Of a DNA stretch of 64,000 nt, positions 14,336 through 24,149 are shown in pieces (position 1 is the first letter of the stretch; each line of letters opens with the position of its first letter). Below the pieces are notes generated by a model. That model made no database searches, was not told the origin of the DNA, and was given only the letters and a program-made list of their open reading frames with translations. Location of the stretch: NCBI GenBank assembly GCA_029961105.1, contig JASBVO010000021.1:1-64000 (forward strand), given 5' to 3'. The stretch is from Micrococcus sp. (GTDB lineage Bacteria > Actinomycetota > Actinomycetes > Actinomycetales > Micrococcaceae). A program made the translations under genes and the position numbers.

Positions 14336-16159
14336 ATGTCTGAAACCGTGAACCTGCCGGCCCTGGGTGAATCCGTCACCGAGGGCACCGTCACGCGCTG
14401 GCTGAAGGAGGTCGGCGACGAGGTCGCCGTCGACGAGCCCTTGGTGGAGGTGTCCACCGACAAGGTCGACACCGAGATCCCGTCCCCCGTGGCCGGGGTC
14501 CTGGAGGAGATCCTCGTCCAGGAGGACGAGACCGTCGAGGTCGGCGCGCCGCTGGCCCGCGTCGGCGACGGCGCCGGTGGCGGTGCCGCGGACGCCGGCT
14601 CGGACGCCGGAGCCGAGGGGCAGCCCCAGCAGGAGGAGCCCCAGGCCGAGGAACCGGCCCAGGGCACCACCGGCACGGAGGCCGACGAGGCCGGGGACAC
14701 CGACACCTCCGGCCAGGAGCTGTCCTCCGAGCAGGTGGCCGCCGAGGATGCCGAGGAGCGCGGCACCGGCGAGGCCACCGAGGTCACCCTGCCCGCCCTG
14801 GGCGAGTCCGTCACCGAGGGCACCGTCACCCGCTGGCTGAAGGAGATCGGCGAGGACGTCGAGGTCGACGAGCCGCTGCTCGAGGTCTCCACGGACAAGG
14901 TCGACACGGAGATCCCCTCCCCCGTGGCCGGCAAGCTGCTCGAGATCAAGGTCCAGGAGGACGAGACCGTCGAGGTCGGTGCACTGCTGGCCCTCGTGGG
15001 ATCCGGTTCCGCCGGCGGCTCTGCCCCGGCCGAGGCACCGGCCCAGGAGCAGCCGGCCCCGAAGGCCGAGGAGAAGCCCGCCGAGGAGAAGCCGGCCGAG
15101 CAGCCCGCTCCGAAGGCCGAGGAACCGGTTGCCGAGCAGCCGGCCCCGAAGGCCGAGGAGAAGCCGGCCGAGCAGAAGCCCGCCGCCCAGGCCTCCGCCC
15201 CCGGGGACGGGTACGTCACCCCGCTGGTGCGCCGCCTGGCCCAGCAGAACAACGTCGACCTGTCCACCGTGGTCGGCACCGGGGTCGGCGGCCGGATTCG
15301 CAAGCAGGACGTGCTCGTGGCTGCCGAGGCCGCCAAGGCGGCCCAGGCCGGCGGACGAGCGCAGGCGCCGTCCGCCGCGGCCGCACCGGCTGCTGCCCCG
15401 GCAGCGAAGGCCGCGGCCAGCACCGTGGACCCGGCCAAGCGCGGTTCCACGGAGAAGGCCCCCCGCATCCGGCAGACCATCGCCAAGCGCATGCGCGAGT
15501 CCCTGGACGTGTCCGCCCAGCTCACGCAGGTGCACGAGGTCGACATGACCCGGATCGCGGCACTGCGCAACCGGGCCAAGACAGGCTTCCAGCAGAAGAA
15601 CGGCGTGAAGCTGACCTTCCTGCCCTTCATCACCCAGGCCGTCGCCGAGGCGCTGAAGCAGCACCCGAAGCTCAACGCCGAGTACAACGCGGAGACCTCG
15701 GAGATCACCTACCACGACTCCGAGGACATCGCGATCGCCGTGGACACCGAGAAGGGCCTGTTCGTCCCGGTGATCTCGGACGCCGGTTCGCTGAACCTCT
15801 CCGGCATCGCCGGGAAGATCGCCGACCTGGCAGAGCGCACCAGGAACAACAAGATCTCTCCGGACGAGCTGTCCGGCGGAACGTTCTCCATCACCAACTT
15901 CGGCTCGGTGGGCGCGCTCTTCGACACCCCGATCATCAACCAGCCGAACGTCGCCATCCTCGGCGTCGGGACCATCGTGAAGCGCCCCATGGTCATCACG
16001 GACCAGGACGGCAATGATGTCATCGCCGTTCGTCACATGATGTACCTGTCACTGACCTACGACCACCGGCTGGTCGACGGCGCCGATGCCGGACGGTTCC
16101 TGCAGACCGTGAAGGCCCGCCTCGAAGAGGCCGAGTTCGCGAACGAGCTGGGTCTGTAA
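14336..16159 (+). CDS. sucB: 2-oxoacid dehydrogenase E2, dihydrolipoamide acyltransferase
   Basis: 607 aa. The E2 core of the pyruvate and/or 2-oxoglutarate dehydrogenase complex. It has two lipoyl domains, with lipoylated K43 and K188 in identical [12 protein letters not shown] contexts. Acidic Ala/Pro/Glu linkers follow, the second with repeated PAPKAEE-type units (about 232-290). An E3-binding domain lies at about 297-325 ([20 protein letters not shown]), then the catalytic domain with H577-x3-D581 (DHRLVDG). RBS GAGGAG is upstream. In actinobacteria this E2 (DlaT) commonly serves pyruvate dehydrogenase although it is often named SucB; both are possible. Lipoate is supplied by lipB/lipA nearby. 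Confidence 0.93.
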   Translation: MSETVNLPALGESVTEGTVTRWLKEVGDEVAVDEPLVEVSTDKVDTEIPSPVAGVLEEILVQEDETVEVGAPLARVGDGAGGGAADAGSDAGAEGQPQQEEPQAEEPAQGTTGTEADEAGDTDTSGQELSSEQVAAEDAEERGTGEATEVTLPALGESVTEGTVTRWLKEIGEDVEVDEPLLEVSTDKVDTEIPSPVAGKLLEIKVQEDETVEVGALLALVGSGSAGGSAPAEAPAQEQPAPKAEEKPAEEKPAEQPAPKAEEPVAEQPAPKAEEKPAEQKPAAQASAPGDGYVTPLVRRLAQQNNVDLSTVVGTGVGGRIRKQDVLVAAEAAKAAQAGGRAQAPSAAAAPAAAPAAKAAASTVDPAKRGSTEKAPRIRQTIAKRMRESLDVSAQLTQVHEVDMTRIAALRNRAKTGFQQKNGVKLTFLPFITQAVAEALKQHPKLNAEYNAETSEITYHDSEDIAIAVDTEKGLFVPVISDAGSLNLSGIAGKIADLAERTRNNKISPDELSGGTFSITNFGSVGALFDTPIINQPNVAILGVGTIVKRPMVITDQDGNDVIAVRHMMYLSLTYDHRLVDGADAGRFLQTVKARLEEAEFANELGL

Positions 16160-16161
16160 GG

Positions 16162-16524
16162 GTGGAGGTCCTCACCGCGATCTTCGTCGCCATCCACATC
16201 ATCTCGGCGGCGGCCATCGTCGGCGGCTGGCTGGCCCACTTCAAGAACCCGACCGTCACCGCGTCGCAGTGGTGGGGTTCACTGGGCATGATCATCTCCG
16301 GTCTGCTGCTGTTCGGCTTCGCCGAGATGGGTGATGGCCCCGTCAACCGCATCAAGCTCAGCGTCAAGCTGGTCATCGGCCTGGCCGTGCTGGTGGCCGC
16401 CCTGCTGGGCCGCCGCAAGGAGAACAAGGGCGAGCCGGTACCCACCGGGCTGGCCCATGCCGTGGGTGGCCTCGGCCTGGTCAACATCCTCGTGGCCGTC
16501 CTATGGCAGGACTACTCCTCCTGA
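16162..16524 (+). CDS. Small integral membrane protein (120 aa)
   Basis: 120 aa with four predicted transmembrane helices (about 3-24, 38-55, 67-85 and 97-115). The GTG start lies 2 bp after the E2 stop with no separate ribosome site, so translation is probably coupled. Polar loops include HFKNPTVTASQWWG and RRKENKGEPVP. Proteins of this size and pattern are conserved next to sucB in Micrococcaceae-type genomes as far as I recall, but no function is established. It ends before a strong hairpin. Confidence 0.8.
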   Translation: MEVLTAIFVAIHIISAAAIVGGWLAHFKNPTVTASQWWGSLGMIISGLLLFGFAEMGDGPVNRIKLSVKLVIGLAVLVAALLGRRKENKGEPVPTGLAHAVGGLGLVNILVAVLWQDYSS

Positions 16525-16570
16525 CCACTGCCGTGCGCCGCTGAGCCGGCCACGGCGGCACCACCACAGC

Positions 16571-16613
16571 GCCCAGGGCGCCCGTCCGGATCCTCCGGCC
16601 GGGCGCCCTGGGC
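16571..16613. terminator. Bidirectional hairpin terminator
   Basis: GCCCAGGGCGCCCG (16571-16584) pairs with CGGGCGCCCTGGGC (16600-16613) around a 15-nt loop. It separates the convergent membrane-protein and kinase genes. There is no long U tract, as is usual in high-GC actinobacteria. Confidence 0.75.
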
Positions 16614-16630
16614 GTTCTCGCCCCACACGG

Positions 16631-18226
16631 TCATCCTCCGACGATCCGGTGGACGCGCCACCCGGAGCGAGTCCGCACCAGCTCGGCCGTGAACCGCTCG
16701 TCCGTGGGAGCAGTCGCCTCGTCGACCGTCTCCCCATCAGCCGTCACCGTCCGGTAGGGGCTGATCGTCAGCGTGAGGGGCACGCGCGCCTCGTCCGCCC
16801 CGATGCGTCGCACCGGCCCGGAGACCTCCGTGTGCAGGGTCAGCCCCTCGTAGCGCAGCCCGCGCCGCCGGAGTTCAGCGAGCAGGTGCATGTCGGCCTG
16901 GTGGGCCGGTGAGTCCGGGAGGCTGTAGACGCCCACGTCCTGCCGGTCCAGGGAGACCAGCGCCGCGGCCCGGGCCGGTCCCAGGGCCTCGGCCGCCTCC
17001 GCCACGTCGCTGGCGCCGATCCCGGCCGTGGACTCGGTGGTCACCGGGGTGTCGTCGACCGGGGTGTCGTCGACCGGGACGCCGGCGAGGCCGGTCGGGT
17101 TCGCGCCGGCGGTGGGACCGGGGGCCGTCGTCGGACTGGTCCCCACCGGCTCGCCGGCCTCCGCCGGGGCCGGCGTGGACGCGGCCGGGACAGACGCGGC
17201 CGGGACAGACGCTGCCGTGGGCACCGGTCCCGCTACCCGTTCGGATTCGGAGCCGGCCCACGGCAGGGTGGCCCCGGCGGCCAGGGCCCCCGCCGTGACC
17301 GCCAGTGCCAGTCCCGCCCCGGCGACCAGCAGGACGGGCCGGCGCCGGCGCCGCGGTGGCGGATCGGCCCGTCGGCGCGTGGGCAGCTCCATGGCGACCT
17401 CCGGACTGGCCGACGGGTACAGGTCCACCGGTTCGGGGGTGGCCCACCGGTAGCAGGCCGTGGCGAAGTGTTCGGCGCTGGGCCGGGCGCCCGGATCCTC
17501 GTCCAGTCCGGCCTCGAGGAGCGAGACCACCTCACCCGGGATGTCCGGGATCACCAGCGGCAGCGGTGCCCGGGATGAGGTCCGCGCCGGCGCCCGACCG
17601 GTCAGGGCGTACCACCCGACGGCGGACAGCGAGTAGACGTCCGCGGCCGGGGCGAGAGACCGGTCCGGCCCGGCGCTCCCGCCCGGCCCGTCGGGGCCCT
17701 CCGCCAGTTCCGGAGCGGTGAAGCCCGGCGTGCCGGTCCGGGCGGCGGTCCCGCCCAGCAGCCGGGACGAGCCGAGGTCGGCGACCGCCGGGCGTCCCCG
17801 GACCGTGAAGAGGACGTTCCCCGGTGAGAGGTCGCCGTGGACCACGCCGTGCCCGTGCAGGGCCTGCAGCGCCTGCGCCACGGGCACCAGGACCGTCACC
17901 ACCTGGCCCACGGGCAGGGGGCCGGCGGCCCGCACGAGGGCGCCCAGCGACCCGCCCGCGTGGTACTCGCTCAGCAGCCCCGGGCCCCTGTCGGTCGGCA
18001 CCACCCCCAGCGGTCGCACCACGTGCTCGTGCCTCAGCTCTCCCACCGCCCTGAGCTCGACGTCCAGCAGCTCGGCGGGAACCTCCGCCGTCCGGTCCGG
18101 GACCTTCAGCGCCGCCTGCCGGCCCTGGCCGTCCTCCACCAGCCACACCGTGGAGCTGCCGCCGCGGCCCAACTCACGCCGCACCGTCCATCCCGGAACC
18201 ACCGGAGTGTCCCCTGCTGTGCCCAT
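16631..18226 (-). CDS. Membrane Ser/Thr protein kinase without PASTA repeats
   Basis: 531 aa. The N-terminal kinase domain (about 12-262) has a glycine loop (GRGGSSTVW, 20-28), ATP Lys K41, and a catalytic loop HGDLSPGN (130-137, HGD instead of HRD). The metal motif is DLG (150-152) instead of DFG, and APE is at 171-173. A basic stretch (284-296) precedes one transmembrane helix (297-320). The outer part is a Pro/Ala/Thr-rich linker with repeats such as VDDTPVDDTPV, then a globular C-terminal domain (about 405-531). No PASTA repeats are present. The key catalytic Asp and Asn are kept, so it may be active. The ligand or partner is unknown. It is divergent from lipB. Confidence 0.85.
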   Translation of the reverse strand: MGTAGDTPVVPGWTVRRELGRGGSSTVWLVEDGQGRQAALKVPDRTAEVPAELLDVELRAVGELRHEHVVRPLGVVPTDRGPGLLSEYHAGGSLGALVRAAGPLPVGQVVTVLVPVAQALQALHGHGVVHGDLSPGNVLFTVRGRPAVADLGSSRLLGGTAARTGTPGFTAPELAEGPDGPGGSAGPDRSLAPAADVYSLSAVGWYALTGRAPARTSSRAPLPLVIPDIPGEVVSLLEAGLDEDPGARPSAEHFATACYRWATPEPVDLYPSASPEVAMELPTRRRADPPPRRRRRPVLLVAGAGLALAVTAGALAAGATLPWAGSESERVAGPVPTAASVPAASVPAASTPAPAEAGEPVGTSPTTAPGPTAGANPTGLAGVPVDDTPVDDTPVTTESTAGIGASDVAEAAEALGPARAAALVSLDRQDVGVYSLPDSPAHQADMHLLAELRRRGLRYEGLTLHTEVSGPVRRIGADEARVPLTLTISPYRTVTADGETVDEATAPTDERFTAELVRTRSGWRVHRIVGG

Positions 18227-18323
18227 GCTGCCCCGACTCCCTTCGCGATCAGTCCTGCCCTCCCATCGTCCCGGGTTGCCGCCTCCGGCGTGCCGCGTTA
18301 TCCACAGCCCCGGGGGGCGGGGC

Positions 18324-18329
18324 TAGAGT
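18324..18329 (+). promoter_or_regulatory. -10 box of lipB, leaderless start
   Basis: TAGAGT ends 6 nt before the lipB ATG, with no ribosome site between. A leaderless transcript is likely. Confidence 0.55.
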
Positions 18330-18335
18330 GGACGC

Positions 18336-19079
18336 ATGTCCGCGCCGACCTACCCGCCGTTTCGCGTCCTGGGCCTGTCCCCGGACACCGTCGATTACCG
18401 TCAGGCGTGGGACCTCCAGCAATCCCTGCACGCAGAGGTCGTCGACGGATCCTCGGCCGGCGCCGTGCTGTTGCTGGAACACACCGCCGTCTACACCGCC
18501 GGCAAGCGCACGGAGCCCCAGGACATGCCCGACGACGGCTCGGCCGTGGTCCACGTGGACCGCGGCGGCAAGCTGACCTGGCACGGCCCCGGCCAGCTGG
18601 TCTGCTACCCGGTGGTCCGGCTGGCGGACAAGTCGGCCGTGCGGGAGTACGTCTGGTTCCTCGAGGAGGTCATCATCCGCACCCTGGCCGGCTACGGCCT
18701 GACGGGTGAGCGGGTCGAGGGACGCTCGGGGGTCTGGATCCTCGGCGGGACGGACACCGAGGGCCGGCCCCGGCCCGACCGGAAGATCGCCGCCATCGGG
18801 CTGCGGGTCAAGCACGGGGTGTCCATGCACGGCTTCGCGCTGAACTGCGACAACGACCTGGCGCCCTACGACCACATCATCGCCTGCGGGATCACCGACG
18901 CCGGCTCCACCACCATCGCGGCCGAGACCGGACGGGACGTGTCTCCCGCCGACGTCGTGTCCGCCGTGATGGAGCACTTCACCGCCCTGGCCCCGGGGTA
19001 TCTCGCCCCGGTGTCCCCGGCCGTCCTCGCGGACGGCGACGGAATGAACTCCCCCCTGCTGGAAGGAACACCCACGTGA
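18336..19079 (+). CDS. lipB: Octanoyl-[ACP]:protein N-octanoyltransferase
   Basis: 247 aa. It moves octanoyl from acyl carrier protein to the lipoyl domains of E2 and GcvH, the first step of lipoate synthesis. Family motifs are present: [16 protein letters not shown] (77-92), the active-site Lys K150 in [15 protein letters not shown] at 163-170, and the catalytic Cys C184 in IACGITD. Length is normal with a short extra C-terminus. The ATG at 18336 follows a TAGAGT box by 6 nt. The stop overlaps the lipA start as GTGA, so lipB-lipA is an operon. Confidence 0.96.
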   Translation: MSAPTYPPFRVLGLSPDTVDYRQAWDLQQSLHAEVVDGSSAGAVLLLEHTAVYTAGKRTEPQDMPDDGSAVVHVDRGGKLTWHGPGQLVCYPVVRLADKSAVREYVWFLEEVIIRTLAGYGLTGERVEGRSGVWILGGTDTEGRPRPDRKIAAIGLRVKHGVSMHGFALNCDNDLAPYDHIIACGITDAGSTTIAAETGRDVSPADVVSAVMEHFTALAPGYLAPVSPAVLADGDGMNSPLLEGTPT

Positions 19080-20080
19080 GCGCATCCCCCGATGGACGCC
19101 GACTGCTGCGGGTGGAGGCCCGGAACTCCGAGGTCCCCGTCGAACGCAAGCCGGACTGGATCAAGGCCAAGGTCGAGATCGGGCCGGAGTACGTCCAGCT
19201 CAAGAACAAGGTCAAGTCCTCCGGGCTGCACACCGTCTGCGAGGAGGCGGGCTGCCCGAACATCTTCGAGTGCTGGGAGGACCGCGAGGCCACCTTCCTG
19301 ATTGGCGGCGACGTCTGCACCCGCCGCTGCGATTTCTGTGACATCGCCACCGGCAAGCCCACCGCCCTGGACCTGGACGAGCCCCGCCGCGTGGCGGAGA
19401 ACATCCGCGAGATGAACCTGCGCTACACCACCATCACCGGCGTGGCCCGGGACGACCAGAAGGACGGCGCGGCCTGGTTGTACGCCGAGACCATCCGCAA
19501 GGTCCACGAGCTCAACCCCAACACCGGCGTGGAGATCCTGCCCCCGGACTTCGGGGCGGACCCGGAACTCGTCCAGGTCGTCTTCGACGCCAAGCCGGAG
19601 GTCTTCGCCCACAACCTGGAGACCGTGCCGCGCATCTTCAAGCGCATCCGCCCGGCGTTCACGTACGAGAAGTCCCTGCGCGTGCTGACCATGGCCAAGC
19701 AGGACGGGCTGGTCACCAAGTCCAACCTCATCCTCGGCATGGGCGAGGAGGACCACGAGATCGACCAGGCGCTGGTCGACCTGCACGAGGCCGGCTGCGA
19801 CATCATCACGGTCACCCAGTACGTGCGCCCGTCCAAGCTGCACCACCCGATCGACCGCTGGGTCAAGCCCGAGGAGTTCGTCCACTGGTCCGAGCGGGCC
19901 GAGGAGCTCGGCTTCGCCGGCGTCATGGCCGGACCGCTGGTGCGGTCCTCCTACCGCGCCGGCCGGCTGTACGCCGCGGCCATGCGCAGGCTCGGGCGTC
20001 CGATGCCGGAGCACCTGTCCCACATCGAGGACAACGGCACCACGCGGCAGGAGGCCGCAACGCTGCTCGCCGGCCGGTAG
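19076..20080 (+). CDS. lipA: Lipoyl synthase, radical SAM
   Basis: 334 aa. It inserts two sulfurs into the octanoyl chain to make lipoyl cofactors for the E2 enzyme encoded upstream. The auxiliary cluster cysteines are C55-x4-C60-x5-C66, and the radical-SAM cluster is C81-x3-C85-x2-C88 (CTRRCDFC). The RSSY motif of the family is present as VRSSYRA near residue 294. The GTG start overlaps the lipB stop. Length is normal for the family. Confidence 0.97.
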   Translation: MSASPDGRRLLRVEARNSEVPVERKPDWIKAKVEIGPEYVQLKNKVKSSGLHTVCEEAGCPNIFECWEDREATFLIGGDVCTRRCDFCDIATGKPTALDLDEPRRVAENIREMNLRYTTITGVARDDQKDGAAWLYAETIRKVHELNPNTGVEILPPDFGADPELVQVVFDAKPEVFAHNLETVPRIFKRIRPAFTYEKSLRVLTMAKQDGLVTKSNLILGMGEEDHEIDQALVDLHEAGCDIITVTQYVRPSKLHHPIDRWVKPEEFVHWSERAEELGFAGVMAGPLVRSSYRAGRLYAAAMRRLGRPMPEHLSHIEDNGTTRQEAATLLAGR

Positions 20081-20092
20081 ACTGAGGCCACT

Positions 20093-20913
20093 ATGGCCAA
20101 GAGCACCGATTCCGCAGCATCCTCGTCCTCGACCCGCGACGCCCTGAAGGCCGTCAAGGCGGCCCAGCGTGAGCGTCGCCAGCAGGAGAGGGCCGACGCC
20201 AAGGCGAACAAGGCCGAGAACAGGGCTCGCAAGAAGGCCACCAAGAAGCCCGGTGTCTTCAAGCAGCTGGGCGACGTCTTCTCCATGACCCGCGCCCACG
20301 ACCCCAAGGTCGTGCTGTGGATGTCCCTGGCGTTCGTCGGGGCCCTGGCCGTCGGACTCGTCATCGGGCTGCTCCTGGACAACTGGATCACCTGGCTGCT
20401 CATCGCCATCCCGTTCGGCCTGCTGGCCGCCGTCATCATCATGAACCGGATGGCCGAGCGGGCCGCCTTCGCCCGGATCGACGGCAGGCCGGGCGCCGCC
20501 GGGGCGGCCCTGTCGACCCTGCGCCGCGGCTGGATCGTCCCGGAGCAGCCCGTCGCGGTCAGCCCGAAGACCCAGGACGCCGTCTTCCGCGCGGTGGGTC
20601 GTCCCGGCGTCGTGCTCATCACGGAGGGCCCGACCAACCGGGTCCGCCCGCTGGTGGAGAAGGAGCGCCGCAACATGCAGCGCTTCCTGCCCAACGTGCC
20701 GATCGAGGCATCGCCACCGGTCACGGGGAGGGCCAGGTCGAACTGCACGACCTCGCCAAGACGCTCAAGCGGATGAAGAAGACCCTGACCAAGCAGGAGG
20801 TCCAGGCCGTGGACAAGCGCCTGACCGCGCTCGGCTCGGCGAAGATGCCCATCCCCAAGGGCATCGATCCCTACCGCGCCCGGCCGGACCGCAAGGCGAT
20901 GCGCGGTCGCTAG
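20093..20913 (+). pseudogene. DUF4191 membrane protein with one-base frameshift
   Basis: A conserved actinobacterial membrane protein (Rv2219 type) with a basic, coiled N-terminus (about 1-60), two transmembrane helices (about 78-98 and 102-122) and a basic cytoplasmic C-terminal domain. The frame is broken after E205. GAG is followed by GC and then ATC GCC ACC, one base short of the expected GTC (Val). The upstream frame then stops at 20776, while the other frame continues with the conserved C-terminus (IATGHGEGQVELHDLAKTLK) to a stop at 20911-20913. Restored, it would be 273 aa. A sequencing deletion is as likely as a true mutation. A TAGACT box overlaps the lipA stop 9 nt before the ATG. 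Confidence 0.85.
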
Positions 20914-20946
20914 GCCCGTCGGGCCGGACTGGCCGGTGCCGGGTCC

Positions 20947-21435
20947 TCACATCCGGATCTGCACGGTGCCGGCGATCCGGTCGTGCAGGCCGCGACCGTC
21001 CCCGTCGATCACCAGCGGCGGGACGAGCAGGCAGAGCAGCACCGTCCTCAGCAGGGCCTTCGGCAGCCCCGTCATGGCACCGCCCACGCGCACGACCTGG
21101 ATCCCGGCCAGGCGTTTGCCGATGGTGGTGCCCAGCAGGCCGACGCCGAGCGTCTGCAGGAGGACGAACAGGCCCAGGGTCACGAGGCTGTGGCCCTGGA
21201 ACCACACGTTGGACACCAGGGCGGGGATGAACCAGTCGATGACCAGGGCCAGCAGCCGCCGGCCCCACCCCGCCATCGACGTCGGCCCGTCCTGCGCGAG
21301 TCCGAGCCGCTCCCCCGGCCACCGGCCGAGCTGCCCGGTGCGTTCGGTCCCCCCGACCCAGCCGGCCATGTCCCGCCTGGTGACGAGGCGCTCGGGCTCG
21401 GGCTCTGGGGACCTGTTGTTCTTGGATCGTGCCAC
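20947..21435 (-). CDS. RDD family membrane protein (162 aa)
   Basis: An RDD family protein named for conserved Arg-Asp-Asp residues; members may be transporters or stress-related membrane proteins. A polar N-terminus of about 55 residues leads into GWGRRLLALVIDWFIPALV (the R and D of the family) and about three transmembrane helices. The closing motif LHDRIAGT lies near the C-terminus. The GTG start at 21435 follows TAGAGT by 6 nt, so it is probably leaderless. It matches Rv2219A in position between DUF4191 and glnA. Confidence 0.88.
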   Translation of the reverse strand: MARSKNNRSPEPEPERLVTRRDMAGWVGGTERTGQLGRWPGERLGLAQDGPTSMAGWGRRLLALVIDWFIPALVSNVWFQGHSLVTLGLFVLLQTLGVGLLGTTIGKRLAGIQVVRVGGAMTGLPKALLRTVLLCLLVPPLVIDGDGRGLHDRIAGTVQIRM

Positions 21436-21441
21436 CGCTCC

Positions 21442-21447
21442 ACTCTA
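21442..21447 (-). promoter_or_regulatory. -10 box of RDD gene, leaderless start
   Basis: TAGAGT on the minus strand, 6 nt before the GTG codon at 21435. Confidence 0.5.
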
Positions 21448-21520
21448 CCGAGTCCCTCCGCCCGGCGCTCCTGCCCCGGTGCGCCGACGACCCGGGACGG
21501 GCTCACGAGCCTCGCGCCGC

Positions 21521-21558
21521 GTTACACGCCTGAAACACGTCCGTCACCGGTGCTTCAC
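21521..21558 (+). promoter_or_regulatory. GlnR-type operator upstream of glnA
   Basis: Four boxes are spaced by exactly 6 nt: GTTAC (21521-21525), GAAAC (21532-21536), GTCAC (21543-21547) and TTCAC (21554-21558). The first three match the published actinobacterial GlnR pattern of alternating gTnAC and GaAAC boxes; the last is degenerate. The site lies just upstream of a TAGGGT -10 box (21569-21574), as expected for nitrogen control of glnA. Confidence 0.75.
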
Positions 21559-21568
21559 GGCATCCGGC

Positions 21569-21574
21569 TAGGGT
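21569..21574 (+). promoter_or_regulatory. -10 box of glnA
   Basis: TAGGGT, 36 nt before the glnA ATG and 10 nt after the last GlnR box. A leadered mRNA with a ribosome site (ACCGAGGAGC) is expected. Confidence 0.5.
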
Positions 21575-21610
21575 GAAGCCATTCGCAACGAACCACCGAG
21601 GAGCACCCAG

Positions 21611-23035
21611 ATGTTCACATCCGTCCAGGACGTCCTGCAGTTCATCCAGGAGGAGGACGTCGTCTTCGTCGATGTCCGCTTCACCGACCTGCCGGGCGTC
21701 CAGCAGCACTTCAACCTGCCGGCCAAGGCCGTGGACGAGGACTTCTTCACCGAGGGCCAGCTCTTCGACGGTTCCTCCATCCGCGGCTTCCAGGGCATCG
21801 CGGAGTCCGACATGCAGCTGATCCCGGACGTGGCCACCGCCTACGTCGACCCGTTCCGGGTGGAGAAGACGCTCGTGATGAACTTCTCCATCGTCAACCC
21901 GCGCACCGGTGAGCCCTACCACCGCGACCCGCGCGGCGTCGCCCAGCGGGCCGAGGAGTACCTGGCGTCCACCGGCATCGCCGACACCGCCAATTTCGCC
22001 TCCGAGGCCGAGTTCTTCATCTTCGAGGACGTGCGCTTCCAGTCCACGCCCAACCATAGCTTCTACTCGGTCGACTCCGACGAGGCCTGGTGGAACTCCG
22101 GCCGGACCGAGGAGGGGGGCAACCTCTCCCACAAGACGGGTGTCAAGGGCGGCTACTTCCCCGTCTCCCCGGTGGACAAGCAGGCCGACCTGCGCGACGC
22201 GATCTGTGTGGCCCTGGACGAGGTGGGCCTTCAGGTCGAACGATCCCACCACGAGGTCGGCGCCCCCGGCCAGGCCGAGATCAACTACCGGTTCAACACG
22301 TTGACGCACGCCGCGGATGACCTGATGAAGTTCAAGTACGTGGTGAAGAACACCGCGGAGGCCTTCGGCAAGACCGCCACCTTCATGCCCAAGCCGGTCT
22401 TCGGCGACAACGGCTCCGGCATGCACTGCCACCAGTCCCTGTGGGCCGGCGGCGAGCCGCTGTTCTACGACGAGAAGGGCTACGCCAACCTCTCGGACAC
22501 CGCCCGCTGGTACATCGGCGGCCTGCTGAAGCACGCCTCCGCCGTGCTCGCCTTCACCAACCCCACCGTGAACTCCTACCGGCGCCTGGTGAAGGGCTTC
22601 GAGGCCCCGATCAACATGGTCTACTCCCAGGGCAACCGCTCGGCGGCCATCCGCATCCCGATCACCGGCTCCAACCCCAAGGCCAAGCGCCTGGAGTTCC
22701 GGGCACCCGATCCGTCCAGCAACCCGTACCTGGCCTTCGCCGCCCAGCTGATGGCCGGCCTGGACGGCATCCGCAACCGCATCGAGCCGGCCGAGCCGAT
22801 CGACAAGGACCTCTACGAGCTGCCCGCCGAGGAGGCCGCCAGCATCCAGAAGGCCCCCGCCTCGCTCGAGGAGGCCCTGCGGGCGCTGGAGGAGGACCAC
22901 GAGTTCCTGCTCGCCGGAGACGTCTTCACCGAGGACCTCATCCAGACGTGGATCGACTACAAGCGCGAGCACGAGATCCTGCCGCTGTCCATCCGCCCGA
23001 ACCCCTTCGAGTTCGAGCTCTACTACGGCGTCTGA
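21611..23035 (+). CDS. glnA: Glutamine synthetase, type I-beta
   Basis: 474 aa. It forms glutamine from glutamate, ammonia and ATP, acting as a cytosolic dodecamer. Signatures are FDGSSIRGF near residue 55, the ATP-binding [20 protein letters not shown], and [18 protein letters not shown]402 in IDKDLYELP is the adenylylation site, so the enzyme should be controlled by GlnE encoded nearby. RBS GAGGAG is before the ATG. The GlnR-type boxes upstream indicate transcriptional nitrogen control as well. It matches mycobacterial GlnA1. Confidence 0.97.
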   Translation: MFTSVQDVLQFIQEEDVVFVDVRFTDLPGVQQHFNLPAKAVDEDFFTEGQLFDGSSIRGFQGIAESDMQLIPDVATAYVDPFRVEKTLVMNFSIVNPRTGEPYHRDPRGVAQRAEEYLASTGIADTANFASEAEFFIFEDVRFQSTPNHSFYSVDSDEAWWNSGRTEEGGNLSHKTGVKGGYFPVSPVDKQADLRDAICVALDEVGLQVERSHHEVGAPGQAEINYRFNTLTHAADDLMKFKYVVKNTAEAFGKTATFMPKPVFGDNGSGMHCHQSLWAGGEPLFYDEKGYANLSDTARWYIGGLLKHASAVLAFTNPTVNSYRRLVKGFEAPINMVYSQGNRSAAIRIPITGSNPKAKRLEFRAPDPSSNPYLAFAAQLMAGLDGIRNRIEPAEPIDKDLYELPAEEAASIQKAPASLEEALRALEEDHEFLLAGDVFTEDLIQTWIDYKREHEILPLSIRPNPFEFELYYGV

Positions 23036-23053
23036 TCCGCGGCCGTACCCGGT

Positions 23054-23089
23054 CCGGGGCCGGAGGGAATAGATTCCCTCCGGCCCCGG
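23054..23089. terminator. Hairpin terminator after glnA
   Basis: A perfect 17-bp inverted repeat starting CCGGGGCCGGAGGG (23054-23070 with 23073-23089) and only 2 nt between the arms. It lies 19 bp after the glnA stop and ends its transcript. Confidence 0.8.
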
Positions 23090-23126
23090 CTGTGCCTGGG
23101 AGAGATCCCCTCGTGAAAGGCACCTC

Positions 23127-24113
23127 GTGAGCTACCCGCTGTCAGTCCTCGACCTGTCCACCGTCCTGCCGGGCCAGCCGGTCGCCGAGGCCGTCGCGGC
23201 CAGTGTTGACCTGGCGCGGACGGCCGAGGAGAACGGGTTCACCCGGATCTGGTTCGCGGAGCACCACAACTTCCCGTCGATCGCCTCCTCCGCCACCTCG
23301 GTGCTGATCGCCCACGTCGCCGCGAACACCACGGCCATCCGCCTCGGCGCCGGCGGCATCATGCTGCCCAACCACTCGCCCCTGGTGATCGCCGAGCAGT
23401 TCGGCACCCTCGCCGAGATCCACCCGGGGCGGATCGACCTGGGCCTGGGCCGGGCGCCCGGAACGGACCAGCGCACCATGATGGCGCTGCGGCGGGAGCC
23501 CTCCGCGGCCGACACGTTCCCGCGGGACGTCAAGGAGCTGCAGGCCTACCTCAAGGGCACCTCCATGATCCCCGGGGTCGACGCCTACCCCGGCAAGGGC
23601 ACCGACGTCCCGCTGTTCGTCCTGGGCTCCTCCCAGTACGGGGCCCAGCTCGCGGCCGCGCTGGGCCTGGGGTACTCCTTCGCCTCCCACTTCGCCCCGC
23701 AGATGCTCGAGCACGCCGCCCGGGTCTACCGGGAGTCCTTCGAGCCCTCCGAGGACTACCCGGAGCCGCACTTCATCGCCGCGCTCAACGTCATCGCGGC
23801 CGACACCGCCGAGGAGGCCCAGCGGCAGTTCGAGCTCTCCCAGCGGTTCCGCATCCGGCAGATGCTCGGCCGGGGGCGGGAACTCACCGAGGACGAGGTC
23901 ACCACGCTGATGCACTCCCCCGCCGGTGACCAGGTGCTGTCGATGACCAAGTACACGGCCGTCGGGACCGTCGACACGGTCCGGGACTACCTGGACCGGT
24001 TCAGGGAGCGGGTCCAGGCCGACGAGCTGATCATCACCAATGCGGCGCCGGACCTCCAGGCCCGGCACCGGACCCTCCAGCTGCTCGGCGAGCACGTCAT
24101 CGCCCGCGACTGA
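23127..24113 (+). CDS. LLM-class flavin-dependent oxidoreductase
   Basis: 328 aa. A luciferase-like (bacterial luciferase fold, TIM barrel) monooxygenase of the MsnO8/YhbW type that probably uses FMN; the substrate is unknown. Typical segments are [20 protein letters not shown] (residues about 38-57), [20 protein letters not shown] and [16 protein letters not shown]. The GTG start at 23127 has GAAAGG upstream. It is a single gene between glnA and the convergent glnE, with no clear link to nitrogen metabolism. Confidence 0.9.
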   Translation: MSYPLSVLDLSTVLPGQPVAEAVAASVDLARTAEENGFTRIWFAEHHNFPSIASSATSVLIAHVAANTTAIRLGAGGIMLPNHSPLVIAEQFGTLAEIHPGRIDLGLGRAPGTDQRTMMALRREPSAADTFPRDVKELQAYLKGTSMIPGVDAYPGKGTDVPLFVLGSSQYGAQLAAALGLGYSFASHFAPQMLEHAARVYRESFEPSEDYPEPHFIAALNVIAADTAEEAQRQFELSQRFRIRQMLGRGRELTEDEVTTLMHSPAGDQVLSMTKYTAVGTVDTVRDYLDRFRERVQADELIITNAAPDLQARHRTLQLLGEHVIARD

Positions 24114-24114
24114 A

Positions 24115-24144
24115 CCCGCCACTGGGCCCGCGGCACGGGCGGGA
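24115..24144. terminator. Weak convergent hairpin
   Basis: CCCGCC (24115-24120) and GGCGGG (24139-24144) enclose further GC pairing. The hairpin sits between the convergent oxidoreductase gene and glnE. The stem is short, so confidence is limited. Confidence 0.4.
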
Positions 24145-24149
24145 GAGGT

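Noticed and set aside
12791-16036. 1081-codon open frame antisense to lpdA and sucB
   Set aside because: A GC-rich shadow: composition is Gly/Val/Leu/Arg/His without domains, and it mirrors two well-identified genes.
20317-20913. 198-codon frame as an independent gene inside DUF4191
   Set aside because: Only its last 67 codons are real sequence, the continuation of DUF4191 after the frameshift.
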